Shown here: one piece after another, positions 22,229-33,490 of the stretch | How the letters are laid out: each line of letters begins with the position of its first letter | Position numbering within the stretch: the first letter of the stretch is position 1 | NCBI RefSeq assembly: GCF_905163445.1 | Contig: NC_053189.1 | Coordinates: forward strand, 11,922,001 to 11,986,000 | Direction of reading: 5' to 3' | DNA from: Pararge aegeria | Taxonomy: Eukaryota; Arthropoda; Insecta; Lepidoptera; Nymphalidae | Length of the DNA: 64,000 nt | Position numbers and translations under genes: made by a program | The notes under the pieces: model-generated | Database searches by the model: none | What the model was told of the DNA's origin: nothing | The model's input: the letters and a program-made list of their open reading frames with translations, nothing else

Positions 22229-22590
22229 TTGTTCGATTTAGTACACGTTTGGAACGCCGTAGCAAAGTGGCGTGCATTTGTCGCAAAGTGTGTTCAGGAA
22301 CTATTCAATTTGGATTCATCTTCGCCTTTATATCATCGAACAGCAAGACATTGTAAGGGTCTGCACCGTTACGTAGTTAGTAGCCCACGGATTCGAACAA
22401 AACACTTTGTTTCCTTGTTCCTATTTCGCGTTGCAAAGAGCTGGAATGCCCTTCCAGCTTTCAACAAGTAATATAGATTCCTTCAAATCAAGATTGAATA
22501 GGCATCTCCTTGACAAGCGTAATCTATCTTAGGCCCGGTCATTACTTATCATCGGGTGTGATTGCGGTCAAGGGCTAGACTAAAGATTTA
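22229..22590 (+). mobile_element. LINE reverse-transcriptase C-terminus and 3' end
   Basis: The frame 22229-22471 includes YHRTARHCKGLHRYVV, SPRIRTKHFVSLFLFR and VAKSWNALPAF, the familiar last segment of a jockey/CR1-type LINE reverse transcriptase. After a stop the DNA still encodes in another frame the usual end (RLNRHLLDKR) and then the 3' UTR phrase CATTACTTATCATCGGGTGT. 5' truncated and frameshifted, hence dead. Confidence 0.8.
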
Positions 22591-22767
22591 AAAAAATCAT
22601 GTAAATAAATACGATTACAGATGAAAAATTACAAAGCGACCTAACCAGCACACAAGATCGGCTTGCGCTTTTGTAACTTGGCCACACTTTCCTTTAGACC
22701 ATCATAATACAGCGTTACAATAATATAGGTAAGGTACACATGAAATAAAATATAAATAAATATATTA

Positions 22768-22796
22768 CCACACATCGCCATCTAGCCCCAAAGTAC
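22768..22796 (-). mobile_element. Family E SINE, tail scrap
   Basis: CACACATCGCCATCTAGCCC followed by CAAAGTA is identical to the tail of the family E SINE seen in full at 61071-61332. The rest is missing. Confidence 0.6.
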
Positions 22797-23743
22797 ATAC
22801 TGCTGCATTAACATAAGTTTAATCATATTACGATCATGTAATTCGATTTCTATACCAACGGTGTACCTATGTCAAACATTATTACCTATGTACCTATAAA
22901 GAAAATTGTAAACTTATGTCCAATTACTCGCAATATTACCTAAACAATAATAATCGGTGCGGAGCCTTATCGAACGTACAATAAAATATTTATAAAATCC
23001 CGCTCAGCCATTAAAAATGCGTAATCAGGCAATTTAAAGGTCAACGACATTACAAACTGCACTGGTAACCTTAGGTAGGTACTATAAATTTTATTCGATA
23101 AACAATGAAACAATCGACGTAATGTCTCACTTTTGTGGTAGGTTATGGGCTATTTGGACTTAACATCATCCGTATATAGTGAGGCAGAGTTAGTTTTACT
23201 GAGATAGAAAAACTGATATTGCTACTTAGAAGAATTTGCGTGAGTCCAGTTGTTTGTTAATACAATAATGATGTTGTTTTAATCGTCGGTTTTTGAGCAA
23301 TTTTTATATGTCAAGTTAAAAACTTACAGAAGATCTCTTCCAAGAAACAGGACAGTGACCTCTAGTGAGACATAATTAGGCTGAGAAAGATGATAATGAT
23401 AATGATGACAAATAATTCCTACTTTATGGTAACATTCTTTAAAATAGGCGTATTTTAAGCAGGTACCTAACTCTTTTAAACTTTTCATAATTTAGGTTTT
23501 TACGATGGTACGAATAATTACAACGTAATTAATACTTACCATTATAAATTTCGGTCGCAATCAAAGATTTCAATTATAATGGATGGTCGTATTTCGTTTG
23601 GCACTATTTGTTGTATTTTGATACATGGGACACACGGCGAGGTTGGACTGGGGGCGGATCGGGGACGACTTAAGCAATGGCATAGTCCGGGATAATTCCG
23701 CAGCGATAATATGACATGTTTCTTAGAAACTCCAAATCCATAC
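22797..23743. other. Unique sequence; possible minus-strand exon end
   Basis: Mostly AT-rich. On the minus strand ATG|GTAAGTATT at 23534-23542 is an excellent splice donor. It follows a 122-codon frame (23910-23542), but that frame is partly made of the family D element and stops 3 nt before the donor. No acceptor was found. Not called as a gene. Confidence 0.3.
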
Positions 23744-23888
23744 TTAAATATTATAAATGCTAAAGGGTGTTTGTTTGTTTTTATTCTATGCCTTATTAAT
23801 GAATAACAATGATTTTTGGCATAGGTTCCAGAGGGATTTGTAATAAACCGTTTTAAACGCGAACGAAAAACGCGAGCAACAGCTAGTA
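23744..23888 (+). mobile_element. Family D element, short copy
   Basis: Starts ATTATAAATGCTAAAGGGTG TTTG and ends AACGCGAGCAACAGCTAGTA. The CTAG-T end and the short GC hairpin before it would suit a Helitron-like terminus, but this is tentative. Related pieces occur at 25380, 33355, 40505 and 42590. Confidence 0.5.
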
Positions 23889-23919
23889 CAAAATAAAACT
23901 TAGACCGCATTGACTTCCG

Positions 23920-24260
23920 TGTGTTCAGTGCTTTAATGGACTTTTATGCCGACTGGGGTAAATAATTAAGGCATGTGCGGTACGGTAGGAACGGCTCAAG
24001 CTCGCGCAATAAACTTTTATCGCTTGTTCTTTCAAGTATTATTTGACAGTGTTGATGCGTTAAATTGCGATTAATAGATGATTAGCCATTCAGGGCTTCG
24101 TTTATGGCGGTCGCGTAATAAATTCGGTTTATTGCGTATCAATCATGGGTATGCGGAGGACGGACTTGCCCTCGCTGCAGCGTTGTGACCTCCGAGACGC
24201 TGCCTAGTAAATTACTTTTTATTGTGAGCAATATAATTTGTAGCCACGCTGTAGGCCTAC
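23920..24260. promoter_or_regulatory. High-complexity island with Hox-type words
   Basis: Repeat-free. GCGCAATAAACTTTTATCGC, GATTAATAGATGATTAGCC, TTTATGGCGG and TAATAAATTCGGTTTATTGC give clustered Abd-B/Cad-like and ATTA cores. Next come a GC-rich part and the hairpin CCACGCTGTAGGCCTACC...GCGTGG at 24244-24270. No coding frame. Confidence 0.28.
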
Positions 24261-24360
24261 CGCGGCGTGGTCATGCCTATTATTAAGGTAGGCCCTACTT
24301 CGTTGATCTAGTTTGCATGCACGACTCCGAATCAAGTAGTTAATTTACGATGTGATAGTT

Positions 24361-24440
24361 CGGCTAAACCTTAACCCCTTTTATTCTGAGAGGTGACTCC
24401 CTGCCCTGTAGTGGGCCGAAAATGGGTTGATAATAATTAA
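24361..24440 (+). mobile_element. Family G repeat tail
   Basis: CTTTTATTCTGAGAGGTGAC, CCCTGCCCTGTAGTGGGCCG, AAATGGGTTGATAATAATTAA. A sister copy at 51625-51715 has the same order. Confidence 0.6.
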
Positions 24441-25071
24441 TAAGAATACACGTGACAATAAAATAATATAATGTATAATTTTAGTACCTACTGGTAATAA
24501 GTTTAAGTTATGGTATATAGTCAGAAATGGATCAAATACAAGATTTTTCTTCTTAAAAGATGTGAAAGTACTTTTTAAGTTTTCTCTTGTTGTGTCCATT
24601 GTTTTATTTTTCTTTTTGTGGTGTACAGATAAATAAATAAATAAAGTGGAAATTGCGAAATACAGACATTGCACAATTATATTTCCTAACAAGATGTGCC
24701 CTGCGGGTTCACCGGCTTAAATTAAGGGATGCAGCGTAGCTACTGCTACACAGTCTACACCTACCTCAATGAGTCAGATGCCAAACGTAAAGTTTTTTCA
24801 ATCGTACTGGAAGTTCCAAATATACAAACCTATTATATTAAGTACAGATAGTATTTCAACGTATTTAAAAAAAAAATGGGGTGTATTATATATGTGTTCT
24901 TGCTTTTAGAGCTTTAGTCACCCACTGTTGGAAATTTTCAATCGCGTAAACAATGCCAATCGCGAATGCCCGTCCCGACGAATTACTCCCGTTTTGCCTT
25001 ATTTAAAACACTTTGAATTCCGTATAACAAATGTTCGTATAACAAATGTCATTAATAATAATTGGACGTTG
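24441..25071. other. Unique intronic sequence
   Basis: A tandem pair CGTATAACAAATGTT/CGTATAACAAATGTC lies at 25021-25050. Otherwise nothing recognised. Confidence 0.35.
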
Positions 25072-25119
25072 CTGCTATCGACTAATATGTAGTGCTGTTG
25101 ACATATTAGTCGATAGCAG
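25072..25119. repeat. 19-bp perfect hairpin
   Basis: 25072-25090 and 25101-25119 are exact inverted repeats around a 10-nt loop. Outside them, ACGTTGCT (left) and AGCAACGT (right) pair again after a 7-nt bulge, giving a roughly 28-bp stem of about the size of an insect pre-miRNA. A single octamer (25168-25175) lies just downstream. Confidence 0.75.
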
Positions 25120-25379
25120 TGGGTAAGCAACGTTGACCCAAGTCAGTAAATGGATGGGTGCCCGTCTATGCAAATTTATCTATCACTTACAAATAATAGT
25201 GATCGTTAAAGAAAGCATAGAAATCGCACTGTTATTTAATTCGTATGTTAAAGGTCATAGTTAAAGGTTAACCATGAAAATCTCTGATTTTTTTTTATTT
25301 ATTTTAGTATTAAAGTCCTATATAAATGTGGCAATACTTTATGTATGTTAGTTAAGCCTTAATGTTCTCACCTTTTTCT

Positions 25380-25560
25380 CCAATTATATACATCAGATCT
25401 ATACGAAATTTGGGCAAAACTAAACTAAAGATCCTAGAGAGCCTGTCTATCTTCAATACAAAAAAAAATTAAATCGATTTTCTCCAAAAGGACCTTGGCT
25501 GAATTTCGGGATAAAAAGTATCCTATGTGTAGGATATAGGATACTTTTTATGTAGTAGTA
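25380..25560 (+). mobile_element. Family D-related piece with palindrome
   Basis: Carries ATACGAAATTTGGGCAAAAC and CGGGATAAAAAGTATCCTAT, internal words of the family D group. At 25511-25551 the unit ATAAAAAGTATCCTAT is followed after nine bases by its exact reverse complement, so the element is rearranged into a 16-bp palindrome. Confidence 0.5.
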
Positions 25561-26029
25561 GGTAATTTAAATAGTGCAAAGTTTCATTTGAATTCAGTGA
25601 GTACTTCCAGCGTAGTGGACGGCTCAAACCGCTCGGATACAGACTGGCAGACGGACACGAATGAAAAATATGAATGTTATGGGCGCAATATCGGGTCATA
25701 TCAAAAAAAAAAAATATATCTTTAATGTACAGAATTCGCCCTGTTATAGTTTTGTTATAAGTATACATTTCTACATAAATAAGAATACATTTGTTGTTGT
25801 AATAACACACAGATTAAAAACATTTCGGACAAATGCTCGCAAAAAAAAAACAGATTTCGGGTTTACGAAATCGACGTAGATCCAATATGATTTTAATTAG
25901 CTCTAAGATGTTTTCTTTGACGTAGCAATGAAAATTACGGAACGTCAATATTACCGTCGTTAAATTAATCCTTAAAGTACAAAAAAATGCATCAGCCTGG
26001 TGATTCTGTGGTCTAAAAAGCTCGCTCGT

Positions 26030-26145
26030 AGTAGAGATAAGTCTTCTCCCCAGCAATGGGATATTATAAGGCTGAATGCTGAAGAATATAAATTACACCG
26101 TATAGATTTGTCTGCCTACACTCTCACTGGTAAAAGGTAGTTTCA
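26030..26145 (+). mobile_element. Family C tail joined to Penelope-type tail scrap
   Basis: TCTTCTCCCCAGCAATGGGA and TATTATAAGGCTGAATGC are the end of family C. Directly after it, AAATTACACCGTATAGATTT and TGTCTGCC match the Penelope-type tail seen at 2066-2090. Confidence 0.5.
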
Positions 26146-26544
26146 CAAAGGAGGTAACATCTCGAATTTCCCAACTCTAAACTTAATACTTACAGAGGAA
26201 TTGCTTGACAGAAAACCAAATGTTTTAAAAAACACTCCGTAGGCAAGTAGGTAAGGACTGATGCACTGCTTGCTTTGGAGGCCAAGTTTAATAAATCCAC
26301 GTGTTGCTATAAATTCAAATGTCCGAATTGCACCCGTGAACCTATATTTATCGCGTAAACGTAGGTATCATCGGTGATCGCTAAAAACTATACCTACAAT
26401 AAAAGGGGTACCTATAAAGCTATCTGTAGGTATACCTACTTCATTTACATGCGTAGTTGCCTTATTGTAGTCATCTTAAAAGCGCAGCTGTGTCCTGTAG
26501 CAAGCAGGTCGATAAATAAAACCTGTTTTGTGCACTAACGTACA
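26146..26544. other. Unique intronic sequence
   Basis: TAGG/CCTA-rich around 26420-26460. No gene or repeat. Confidence 0.35.
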
Positions 26545-26670
26545 TTATTTACCGCCATATAGCAAGATAATCTTTGCTAAGTGCACGTTTGCCCGGAGCT
26601 GGGAGCTTGCCCGCCTGGTTTATGGTAAGTTAAGCAAATATTAATGGCGGTAGATTTATAGCCGCTCTGA
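26545..26670. promoter_or_regulatory. Island with inverted Pho/YY1 cores
   Basis: TACCGCCAT (26550-26558) and ATGGCGGTA (26644-26652) are inverted copies about 90 bp apart, both carrying the GCCAT core. Between them are a GC-rich run and TATG|GTAAGTTAAG, a strong plus-strand donor word at 26627. Either a regulatory element or an exon lacking a clear acceptor. Confidence 0.25.
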
Positions 26671-27301
26671 AATTACGATGGGCTTTCTTTTAGTTAGTAA
26701 ACGTATGTTTAGTTGAAACAAACATAAGTGGCTGTAAAAAATGACGATAATGGATAGGTTAGCCTTCTTGCACGAAATTATTTATTCATAGGTAGGTACA
26801 GTTTTTTGTTGTAGATATGACACCTTAACCAACAAAACAAACAGTATTTATATAAAACTTCAATCATGATAATCTTAGGAAATATATGGATTTGAAAAAA
26901 GGATTTTTGGTTTACTTACCTAGACTATACCGAGGATGGGTATATTGTCCATAATATTACACAACAACACATATAGTATCAAATTAACGCGGGCGACAAC
27001 GTGGGGCACGGCTACTTTAACTACTAATACACAAAACACATAACATTTTTAAGTGTAGACTACTTAAAAGACTACTATCTGTCTTTGAGTGAATAAAAGT
27101 AATATGGGCACATATATAGTTACTATCCTAGGTGCCTATCCTATATTACAGATGACAGATTGAATTTAGTAGAGCTATTCTTCTCTTACCCTTTCCTGTA
27201 GATATATTGGAGAGCAAGTCGATCCTAGTTTTTGTCTTATACTTGTTTATTTTTTTTGTAATTAGTATTAGTGGGTTTAACGTGTATATTTTTTGTTACA
27301 G
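26671..27301. other. Intronic sequence leading to candidate exon 2
   Basis: AT-rich, no repeat recognised. Its end supplies a branch-like TTTAAC and the tract TATATTTTTTGTTACAG before 27302. Confidence 0.4.
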
Positions 27302-27365
27302 ATCTCGTCGAGATGGACTAAATAGGAAGACTCAACTAAAACTTCTGCGATACGTTGCCTTAAAG
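27302..27365 (+). CDS. Candidate coding exon 2
   Basis: A strong acceptor (TTTTTTGTTACAG) and a fair donor (AAAG|GTATTT at 27366) bracket 64 nt. Only one of three frames is open, and it reads S-R-R-D-G-L-N-R-K-T-Q then LKLLRYVALK, a basic, helix-prone, protein-like run. That frame needs one base to finish a codon, exactly what exon 1 (ending CA) requires, giving Q at the junction. The exon ends in phase 0, fitting 60777-60823. Family not recognised. The other two frames stop early. Chance splice-like pairs do occur in this window, so confidence is moderate. Confidence 0.4.
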
Positions 27366-27469
27366 GTATTTATGAAATTAAACTAACTATAGATTGAAAT
27401 TTAGTACCTACTTTGTTATAGTACTTATTGATATAGGTTAAGTGGAAATTCATCGCCTATTACCAGAGA

Positions 27470-27623
27470 AACACTTTGCAGGGCTTGCAAGAAACGCGTC
27501 CTAATAAGTGCCGCCCTACTTCCATCAATTTCAGGCGGAGGTGCTTAGCCTCATGTTCCTGTAATTACACAGGTAACCACACCCTTCAATATGGAAGCAG
27601 CAATGCTGCTTCGCTGCAGAACG
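27470..27623 (-). mobile_element. Family B SINE, partial
   Basis: TTTGCAGGGCTTGCAAGAAA, GTGCCGCCCTACTTCCATCA, GCGGAGGTGCTTAGCCTCAT, GTAATTACACAGGTAACC and ACACCCTTCAATATGGAAGC are the reverse of the family B core. It begins 105 bp after candidate exon 2. Confidence 0.7.
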
Positions 27624-27639
27624 TTACCATCGTTAACTA

Positions 27640-28000
27640 AGCTAACAAAGTCTAATAACGACAGCGTTTTTTTTCGAGCAGAGCCTAATTCTGAGGACTT
27701 TAAAGTTCTGGGGCTCGAAAAAGCGAAAGCGAAAGGATCGTCGGCCTGGGGTTGCGGGTGATCGTCAGGTGCGGTCTCATGTGAGGCCGAATCTCTACTC
27801 AGGCGAGGATTGGAGTGACGATGCCGTGGTGAGCGCCCACCTCTAGATGGCGACAAAAATAGTGAACCTCGTCCTCGGCGAGGATGTGTCCTGACTGACA
27901 ACGCTCCTTGCGTTGTCAGTACTAAACTAATCGTCAGGGTCGTGAAGGATATATTAAGGCCTCCTCTTAAGAGGCCTCCTGTTAAGAGTGGCAATAAAGT
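27640..28000 (-). other. GC-rich, hairpin-rich block with long frame
   Basis: A 147-codon minus frame (27994-27551) crosses this block but its C-terminal part is antisense family B SINE, so it is not a native gene. The rest is rich in Arg, Ser and Pro with no domain. The DNA forms several stems: CTGACAACGC/GCGTTGTCAG (27895-27919), CCTCG..CGAGG (27868-27885) and AGGCCTC/GAGGCCT (27957-27978). Possibly the 5' part of an unidentified mobile element. Confidence 0.3.
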
Positions 28001-28202
28001 CGGGTAAATAAAAGTAGACGTAACTATGAGAGGGTTGAGGTTTCGGATGAAGGAGACGGAGAGGATCTTATTAAAGGCCTAAGAACATTAACAGGATAAC
28101 GAGGATGATGACTAAAATATTGGTCTAATCTTTTTAAAACCAAAGGAACTTACTTAAAATATATTTTCGAAAGAAACACCAAAACAAAAGATTCTAAAGC
28201 AT

Positions 28203-28496
28203 TTAAACTAAAGTTATTTTGATCAGATTACCATTATCAAATTTATTCGGCGCCATAATCAAAAATGCTCCAGCAGGAATGCATTGTAAGCTCCACCATG
28301 CGGCACTTTTAAATTTTTCATTCCCCTCTCGAATCAAAAGTGAACCCAATCTACTATCAATACACAAAGGAGATGGCACTACATGCTTTGCTTCACGTGA
28401 CACGTATAGTTTGCTTTGAGATAGAATGAGATAGTAGATTAACAAACATGGCGTCGAGTAGAACGGGTATGGCACCTGAAATTCTCGACCACACAT
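28203..28496 (-). pseudogene. Open frame of unknown origin
   Basis: A 97-codon frame with protein-like composition reads CGREFQVPYPF..., then SPLCIDSRLGSLLIREGNEK and SAAWWSLQCIPAG. The opposite strand also has a 66-codon frame. I recognise neither. The phrase AACAAACATGGCGTCGAGTA near its 5' part looks repeat-like. It may be a fragment of a transposon ORF or an old exon; no splice sites frame it. Confidence 0.2.
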
Positions 28497-30132
28497 ACAA
28501 AGTGTCTACGTGTGTGTTCAATCTTACTTGAATAAGGGAGGGTCTGAGACTCAGAGATTCTAAACCTTCGGCTCTAGACTTAATAAATGAATAAAGATTT
28601 ATTTTGTCTATTTCCAAAAAGAACTCAACTTATTATTTATTAATTTAACTCCTTCAGATTTATTTGGTAGTGCTAATATCCTTAAGAAAAGTTAATTTCC
28701 CTATAAAATATTGTAAGGGAATACCATTTATAAGCGTATTATGATAAATGTTTGTTGGTAATTCTGTTTTACAAGAAATCTATAGAGCAAACTTAATTGG
28801 TAGGTCTAAAATTTGTGCTATCATTTAGGTACATAATGTTCTCCTAAGAAAATCATCGCTCCATTTTCAGACTTAGTTTAGTTTAAAGTCTGGTCATCAA
28901 CATAATTAGCTCTGCTACAAGTATGAATAAAACTTACGTCAGTATTCTTTCTCAAATTTTAAATCAATCATAGTTGTTTTCTTATTTTGTATAAGTACTT
29001 TTACTTTTATAAGCGTTTAAAAAAGTGGTATAATAAAAAAACGTCTTTTAACAGTAAATTAAATAGAACCTGTTCTAAGTGCCAAAGGTTTACGGCATCT
29101 GCTGTTGACACGTAGTTCAAAGACTATCTCACAGATGGCGCTGTTACGAATTTTTCGAAAATGTAGAGCCTATGCTTTAATCTTTGGGAGTTATGCTTAG
29201 TAAACATTTTTATTAAACATTTATTCCAATTATTAAGTTTGATCCTACGCTGGGACAGACGGTTTCTGCAATACTCCTGTTATTAATCTTTTTCAGTAAG
29301 TACTTAGGTTCGTCGTTCAGGTCTTAAAAGCTTTGTTAGGAACTTATATATGCCTACCTACTTAAAGTTATAAAGTTAATTGTAGTAGGCAAAGTCATAC
29401 GAAGGAATTTAAACTATTTTATATAAAAAAAACAAGTTAAATAACCTACCTATCAACGTAGATACCTACCTACCACATACTAAACTTTTCTATCTAGTAG
29501 AATAGCTATATTACTGGCTTGAATCGACAATGGTTTTCTGGAATTCTTTCTTATTATCAAACTAGAGCGAATGAGGAAAAAATCAAAGGGCTTTGCATAC
29601 CTCTGCGAATGAAAAGCTCTGGATTAAAAAAGTTCTAGCATGTAACGTTAGATGGCGTTGATTAGAAGCAAAATACGAAAGCAGAGTGTCAGAAGTTATT
29701 TTAATGGTATGTACAGAAATGTTTGTTTCAAAACGCAATGTTTTATATTGTGAGGGGATTATATAATAAAGGAAATGCCGAGTATTTTAATTAATAAAAA
29801 TTTAACTTAATTTAATTTAAGTTTTCAAACCCAGTATAATAACAGCGGGTCCAAGTTAATTTATTAAAGAGTAAATACCGAGTTGTCAGAAGCGTTCGGT
29901 TTCGAAAAGGTGCACCTGAAAGAATATAACATCACATAAACACTATAGGTAAGCTTTAGGATATTGTACGTTAAAAAATCTGATTGCAATGAAACAAACA
30001 TATGCAGTTCGTTAGTTAGGCTGCTTCTTCTTCTATTTTTGTTAGACATTAATTTTAATTCGAAGTAAAATACAGAGAGAGCTAGGAGATACATATAAAT
30101 ACTCGACTGATCTCTTGTCCAGCCCATGAACA
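28497..30132. other. Intronic sequence with AGATGGCG motifs
   Basis: Mostly unique. AGATGGCGCTGTT at 29133-29145 and TAGATGGCGTTG at 29649-29660 resemble the insect CTCF core but also the family E tail word. No gene. Confidence 0.35.
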
Positions 30133-30310
30133 ACGCAGCTTACAGCAATTCATTGCTGGACTAAGGGCCTCTCCATGCAGAAGAGTTTGGCCATCATCAA
30201 CACGCTTGATATACAGAGGAAACTGCTGCTCATTCTTGGTGATATTTCTTTAATTGTCTCGTACGACATCCGCGCTATGATGAGGGGTGGTGACAACTGG
30301 TTTTTTTTTC
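30133..30310 (-). mobile_element. Family C-related SINE fragment
   Basis: CAGCAATTCATTGCTGGACT, AGGGCCTCTCCATGCAGAAG, AGTTTGGCCATCATC and GGGGTGGTGACAACTGG follow the order of lepidopteran SINE tails related to family C. Confidence 0.55.
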
Positions 30311-31085
30311 ACTTATTATTATAAAATAGAAAAGACGTAGTAAAAACTAGTGAACCTACGTATTTGTCTGTGTCTTATCTGCATTGAAAAATACTAAGAA
30401 ACCGTTTTTCAAATAGCACTGGTAGACTTAGAAATTACTTATGTGAATATATATAATCGCAGGAGGTACACCGAAGTACTTTTAGGTCACAATTTATCTC
30501 GTAGGTGTTCCTATGGATTCATTTTCTATCAAAAAATATGGAAATGAGTTGATAGAAAAAAACAAACAACATAAAGTGTAGAGCAATAAAGTTTAACTTC
30601 CTAGAATGGCGTGCTGACCCAATTTTGTATGAAAATTCAAATTAGTTTTTTTGCTAGTTGGTAAAGAGAAAGCGTAGACGCATTCAGTGCAGTTTTGGAT
30701 TTTAAACGTGAAAGTAGTGTGGTGTGTTATAATATTTAGATTTCGGTATGTTTATATTATTTTCGCATTTATTTGACGTAAAAGTAAATATGACAACATG
30801 CGCATACGACGATTGGCGCGACGCCAGCTCTGTGACAAGATCGCAAAACAGATGGCGGTGGAAGATCGAGGTGATTTATAAAGGTATTTAAAAAGAATTT
30901 CCTTTCCGTAGTTAGTTTGAAATACCTACTTGGGTAAACACTTTTAGCTTTCCTCGGAAAATCTTCAAGGCTTCCTTCTCGATAAAGGGTGAAAAACATA
31001 AATAAAAAACTCCTGACGATCTGGGTCTCTATCTGAACATCAAGTTGCAAAAAAAAGCTGACTTTTCCATACTTTGATAACCTCA
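30311..31085. other. Unique intronic sequence
   Basis: A small GC-richer patch 30800-30870 holds CAGATGGCGGTGG (30849-30861). No gene. The 118-codon minus frame at 30769-31125 is partly SINE tail and is discounted. Confidence 0.35.
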
Positions 31086-31370
31086 TCAGCCCATTAATGT
31101 CCTGCTGCTGAGCACAAGCCTCCACTGTAATAATAGAGAAGAAAACTAGAGCTTTGACGCACCACGCTATTCCAATTAGGAGTGGCGGCCTTAAACAATG
31201 TTTATCACATGTTAGTAGTAATAATACACGACACTGACTTATTACGCTCTCCGAGGCACCAGAATTGTCACCATCAATGCCCTAGCTCCAGATTGGTACC
31301 TACTTACAATTACAAGCCAGATAAACTCAATATATATCCCAATAATAGGCCCTCGTGATCCGTAGTCAAA
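31086..31370 (-). mobile_element. Family C SINE, long partial copy
   Basis: AGCCCATTAATGTCCTGCTG, CTGAGCACAAGCCTCC, TTTGACGCACCACGCTATTC, CTCTCCGAGGCACC and GCCCTAGCTCCAG are family C tail blocks read in reverse. Confidence 0.65.
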
Positions 31371-32594
31371 CATGCCAGCAAACGAAGCATTTAGGTTAAA
31401 TACATTTTAAAGCTAGCGCTTAAATACTAAACTTCTTAAAAATACTTAGTTTATCATTCAAGCTCAGAGTCACTAAGCGGACGGTGGAGGGAGCTACGTT
31501 CGAAGTATCCCTACCTGATCAATTAAAAAATGATTAGATTCATAGTAGATATCAAAGTTACCGATACAGCTAAAAGAATCACGACCTAAAGTGAAAATAG
31601 GTGGGGCACATTGCTCAAAGAGTAAGGACTCTGCTCTCAAGATGCTACTGCTTTACCTTACTTTAAACTATTGAAACATAAATAAAATAGAACCCTATCT
31701 TGCGTTAAAACTTCATAAAGTCTAGACTTTCGGAAGCAATAATTAACTGAGTAGTTAGAAATTTATGTGCCTTTTTATTTGAGCTTATGATACGTAATTA
31801 ATTACTTTAAAGAAGTGCTTAAAGCGTACTTAAACAATTAACTGATACGCATCTCTACACATATCCTATTGGTATCTAACGATCTAAGTTTAAAATTAAG
31901 TAGGTAGGTAGGTGCAATTGTACCTCGAAATGGCTAGTTTGTTCAGTTGTGTGATTTTAATTAGCTTCATGCCTAGATAGAGATCTTTTTGCGCCCATAA
32001 GACTATAAATTTTAATTTTTGAAATATCTCTTAATTACTTAGAAGATCTTATAGATAATAGCAACTGCGGCTTCAAGTAAAAAGATTGATATAGGTATTT
32101 AATTCGGTAACTAATTTAAATTTTTTACGTTTGGTAGCCAGGTTGTGTTTGTTCTGAGTAACTCACATACTTTAATTCGAATTTAATTATTGTTTATTCT
32201 AGCATCAGTATAGTTCAAATGTACAGGATATTTGAACAGTATTAATGCTGCTTATTTTTACAGTAATATAGGTATATAAACATTATTGTAAAACATAATT
32301 CATATGCACACAACGTGCTGCATTTTTTGCTCTTTGTATTTGACTGAGTGACCTACGTATTTTTTATAGAAAAACCATGCCTTTGAACTTTTAAATGAGT
32401 TAATTCACAATGGATAATGACGATAATAGGTGGCCTTATAAATTTGCATTAACATAAATATTATAATATAATATAATGTCCTAATTTATGTAGAGATAAA
32501 GTTATATCTATACTCAATCGTATTTCCCGGTGTGTGGTCTTTTACATAGTTTTATTTCAAAAAGCTTAATACGAGCCGGCCTTAATTAACTTTA
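31371..32594. other. Unique intronic sequence
   Basis: AT-rich with TAGG runs near 31905. No gene, RNA or named repeat. Confidence 0.35.
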
Positions 32595-32780
32595 CGACGA
32601 CTTAATTTATCGTAAAGTGAATTCGCATGTGAACAAGTTATTAATTATTCGGTGATTACTTAAGCCTTTGTTTTAACAGAGTTAACGACGGCGAAATGTA
32701 TGTGTCGTGTTTGATTGTGAAACAATGCTTATTTATTTACGTGCTAATGGTAATAAATCTATGGAGGGCCGGATAGGTGC
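32595..32780. promoter_or_regulatory. Homeodomain-word cluster
   Basis: Repeat-free stretch with TTAATT, ATTAATTATTCGG and GTAATAAA words plus GTTAACGACGGCG. The hairpin TTTACGACG..CGTAAAG lies at 32602-32626. Possible cis-regulatory DNA on composition only. Confidence 0.18.
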
Positions 32781-33044
32781 GGTTGTATCTTAAATAAAGA
32801 TGAAGAAGATGTAACTTTTTTGAGTGAATTTAAACCAACGTGTAATAGAAAGTACGTTAAGCTCTTAGTGCCCAATAAGAATTATTCGATACCTCGATAG
32901 TCCAAGCTATACCAATGCAAAGCTTGGAACCCTCCAGGCGAATGCTTTACTCTAAATCCTGGCCTGTGTATAAATGGTCACAACATCTGGCCATCACAAT
33001 TCATAACCAAAATAGAACAGCCTCTATTACCTACAAAGACCTAC

Positions 33045-33170
33045 CTTCCTTACGACAAAGATGTGCCGCTATGTAGCCTAACAGGTTAACCAGCTAGACT
33101 ACATCATCACTTGCTACCAGGTGATAAAGCAGTCAAGGGATACCTCGTATAAAAAAGGCTACGAAGGAAA
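33045..33170 (+). mobile_element. Family A SINE, 3' fragment
   Basis: TTACGACAAAGATGTGCCGC, CCTAACAGGTTAACCAGC, ACTACATCATCACTTGCTAC and CAGTCAAGGGATACCTCG, then an A-run. An internal deletion removes the GATTTAGCG core. Confidence 0.6.
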
Positions 33171-33354
33171 AAGAAAAGAATTGAAGTGAAGAGACCGAAT
33201 CACTTATAAGGTCAGCGTAGGTTTTACGCAAAGTGGTTGCTATTGGACCTGAAAGAATATCGGGAGGTAATTTAAGTGCGTGCAAGTTGGATACACGCTC
33301 CAGGAGTGAAAAGGTCAATCGCAAAGGTAGAGAAATAGTCTCGATGTATTACCA

Positions 33355-33490
33355 CTCATATTACAAACGCGACAGTTTGCTTCTTTGTTTGTCACATCCT
33401 TCACGCCCTAAGCAACCAATCAACTCAATTTTTATTCCATAGTTAGCTGAGAAACCGCAGAGTACAAATGCTAATTTTTATCCGAGGAAT
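33355..33490 (+). mobile_element. Family D element, left half
   Basis: CTCATATTACAAACGCGACAG, TTTGTTTGTCACATCC, TTCACGCCCTAAGCAACCAA and CTAATTTTTATCCGAGGAAT follow the order of family D. It is cut at 33490 by the LINE insertion and resumes at 33926. Confidence 0.6.

Noticed and set aside
23542..23910. 122-codon minus frame ending at a perfect donor
   Set aside because: Half the frame is family D element, it stops 3 nt before the donor, and no acceptor was found.
27551..27994. 147-codon minus frame, longest in the window
   Set aside because: Its last third is antisense family B SINE and the rest has no domain.
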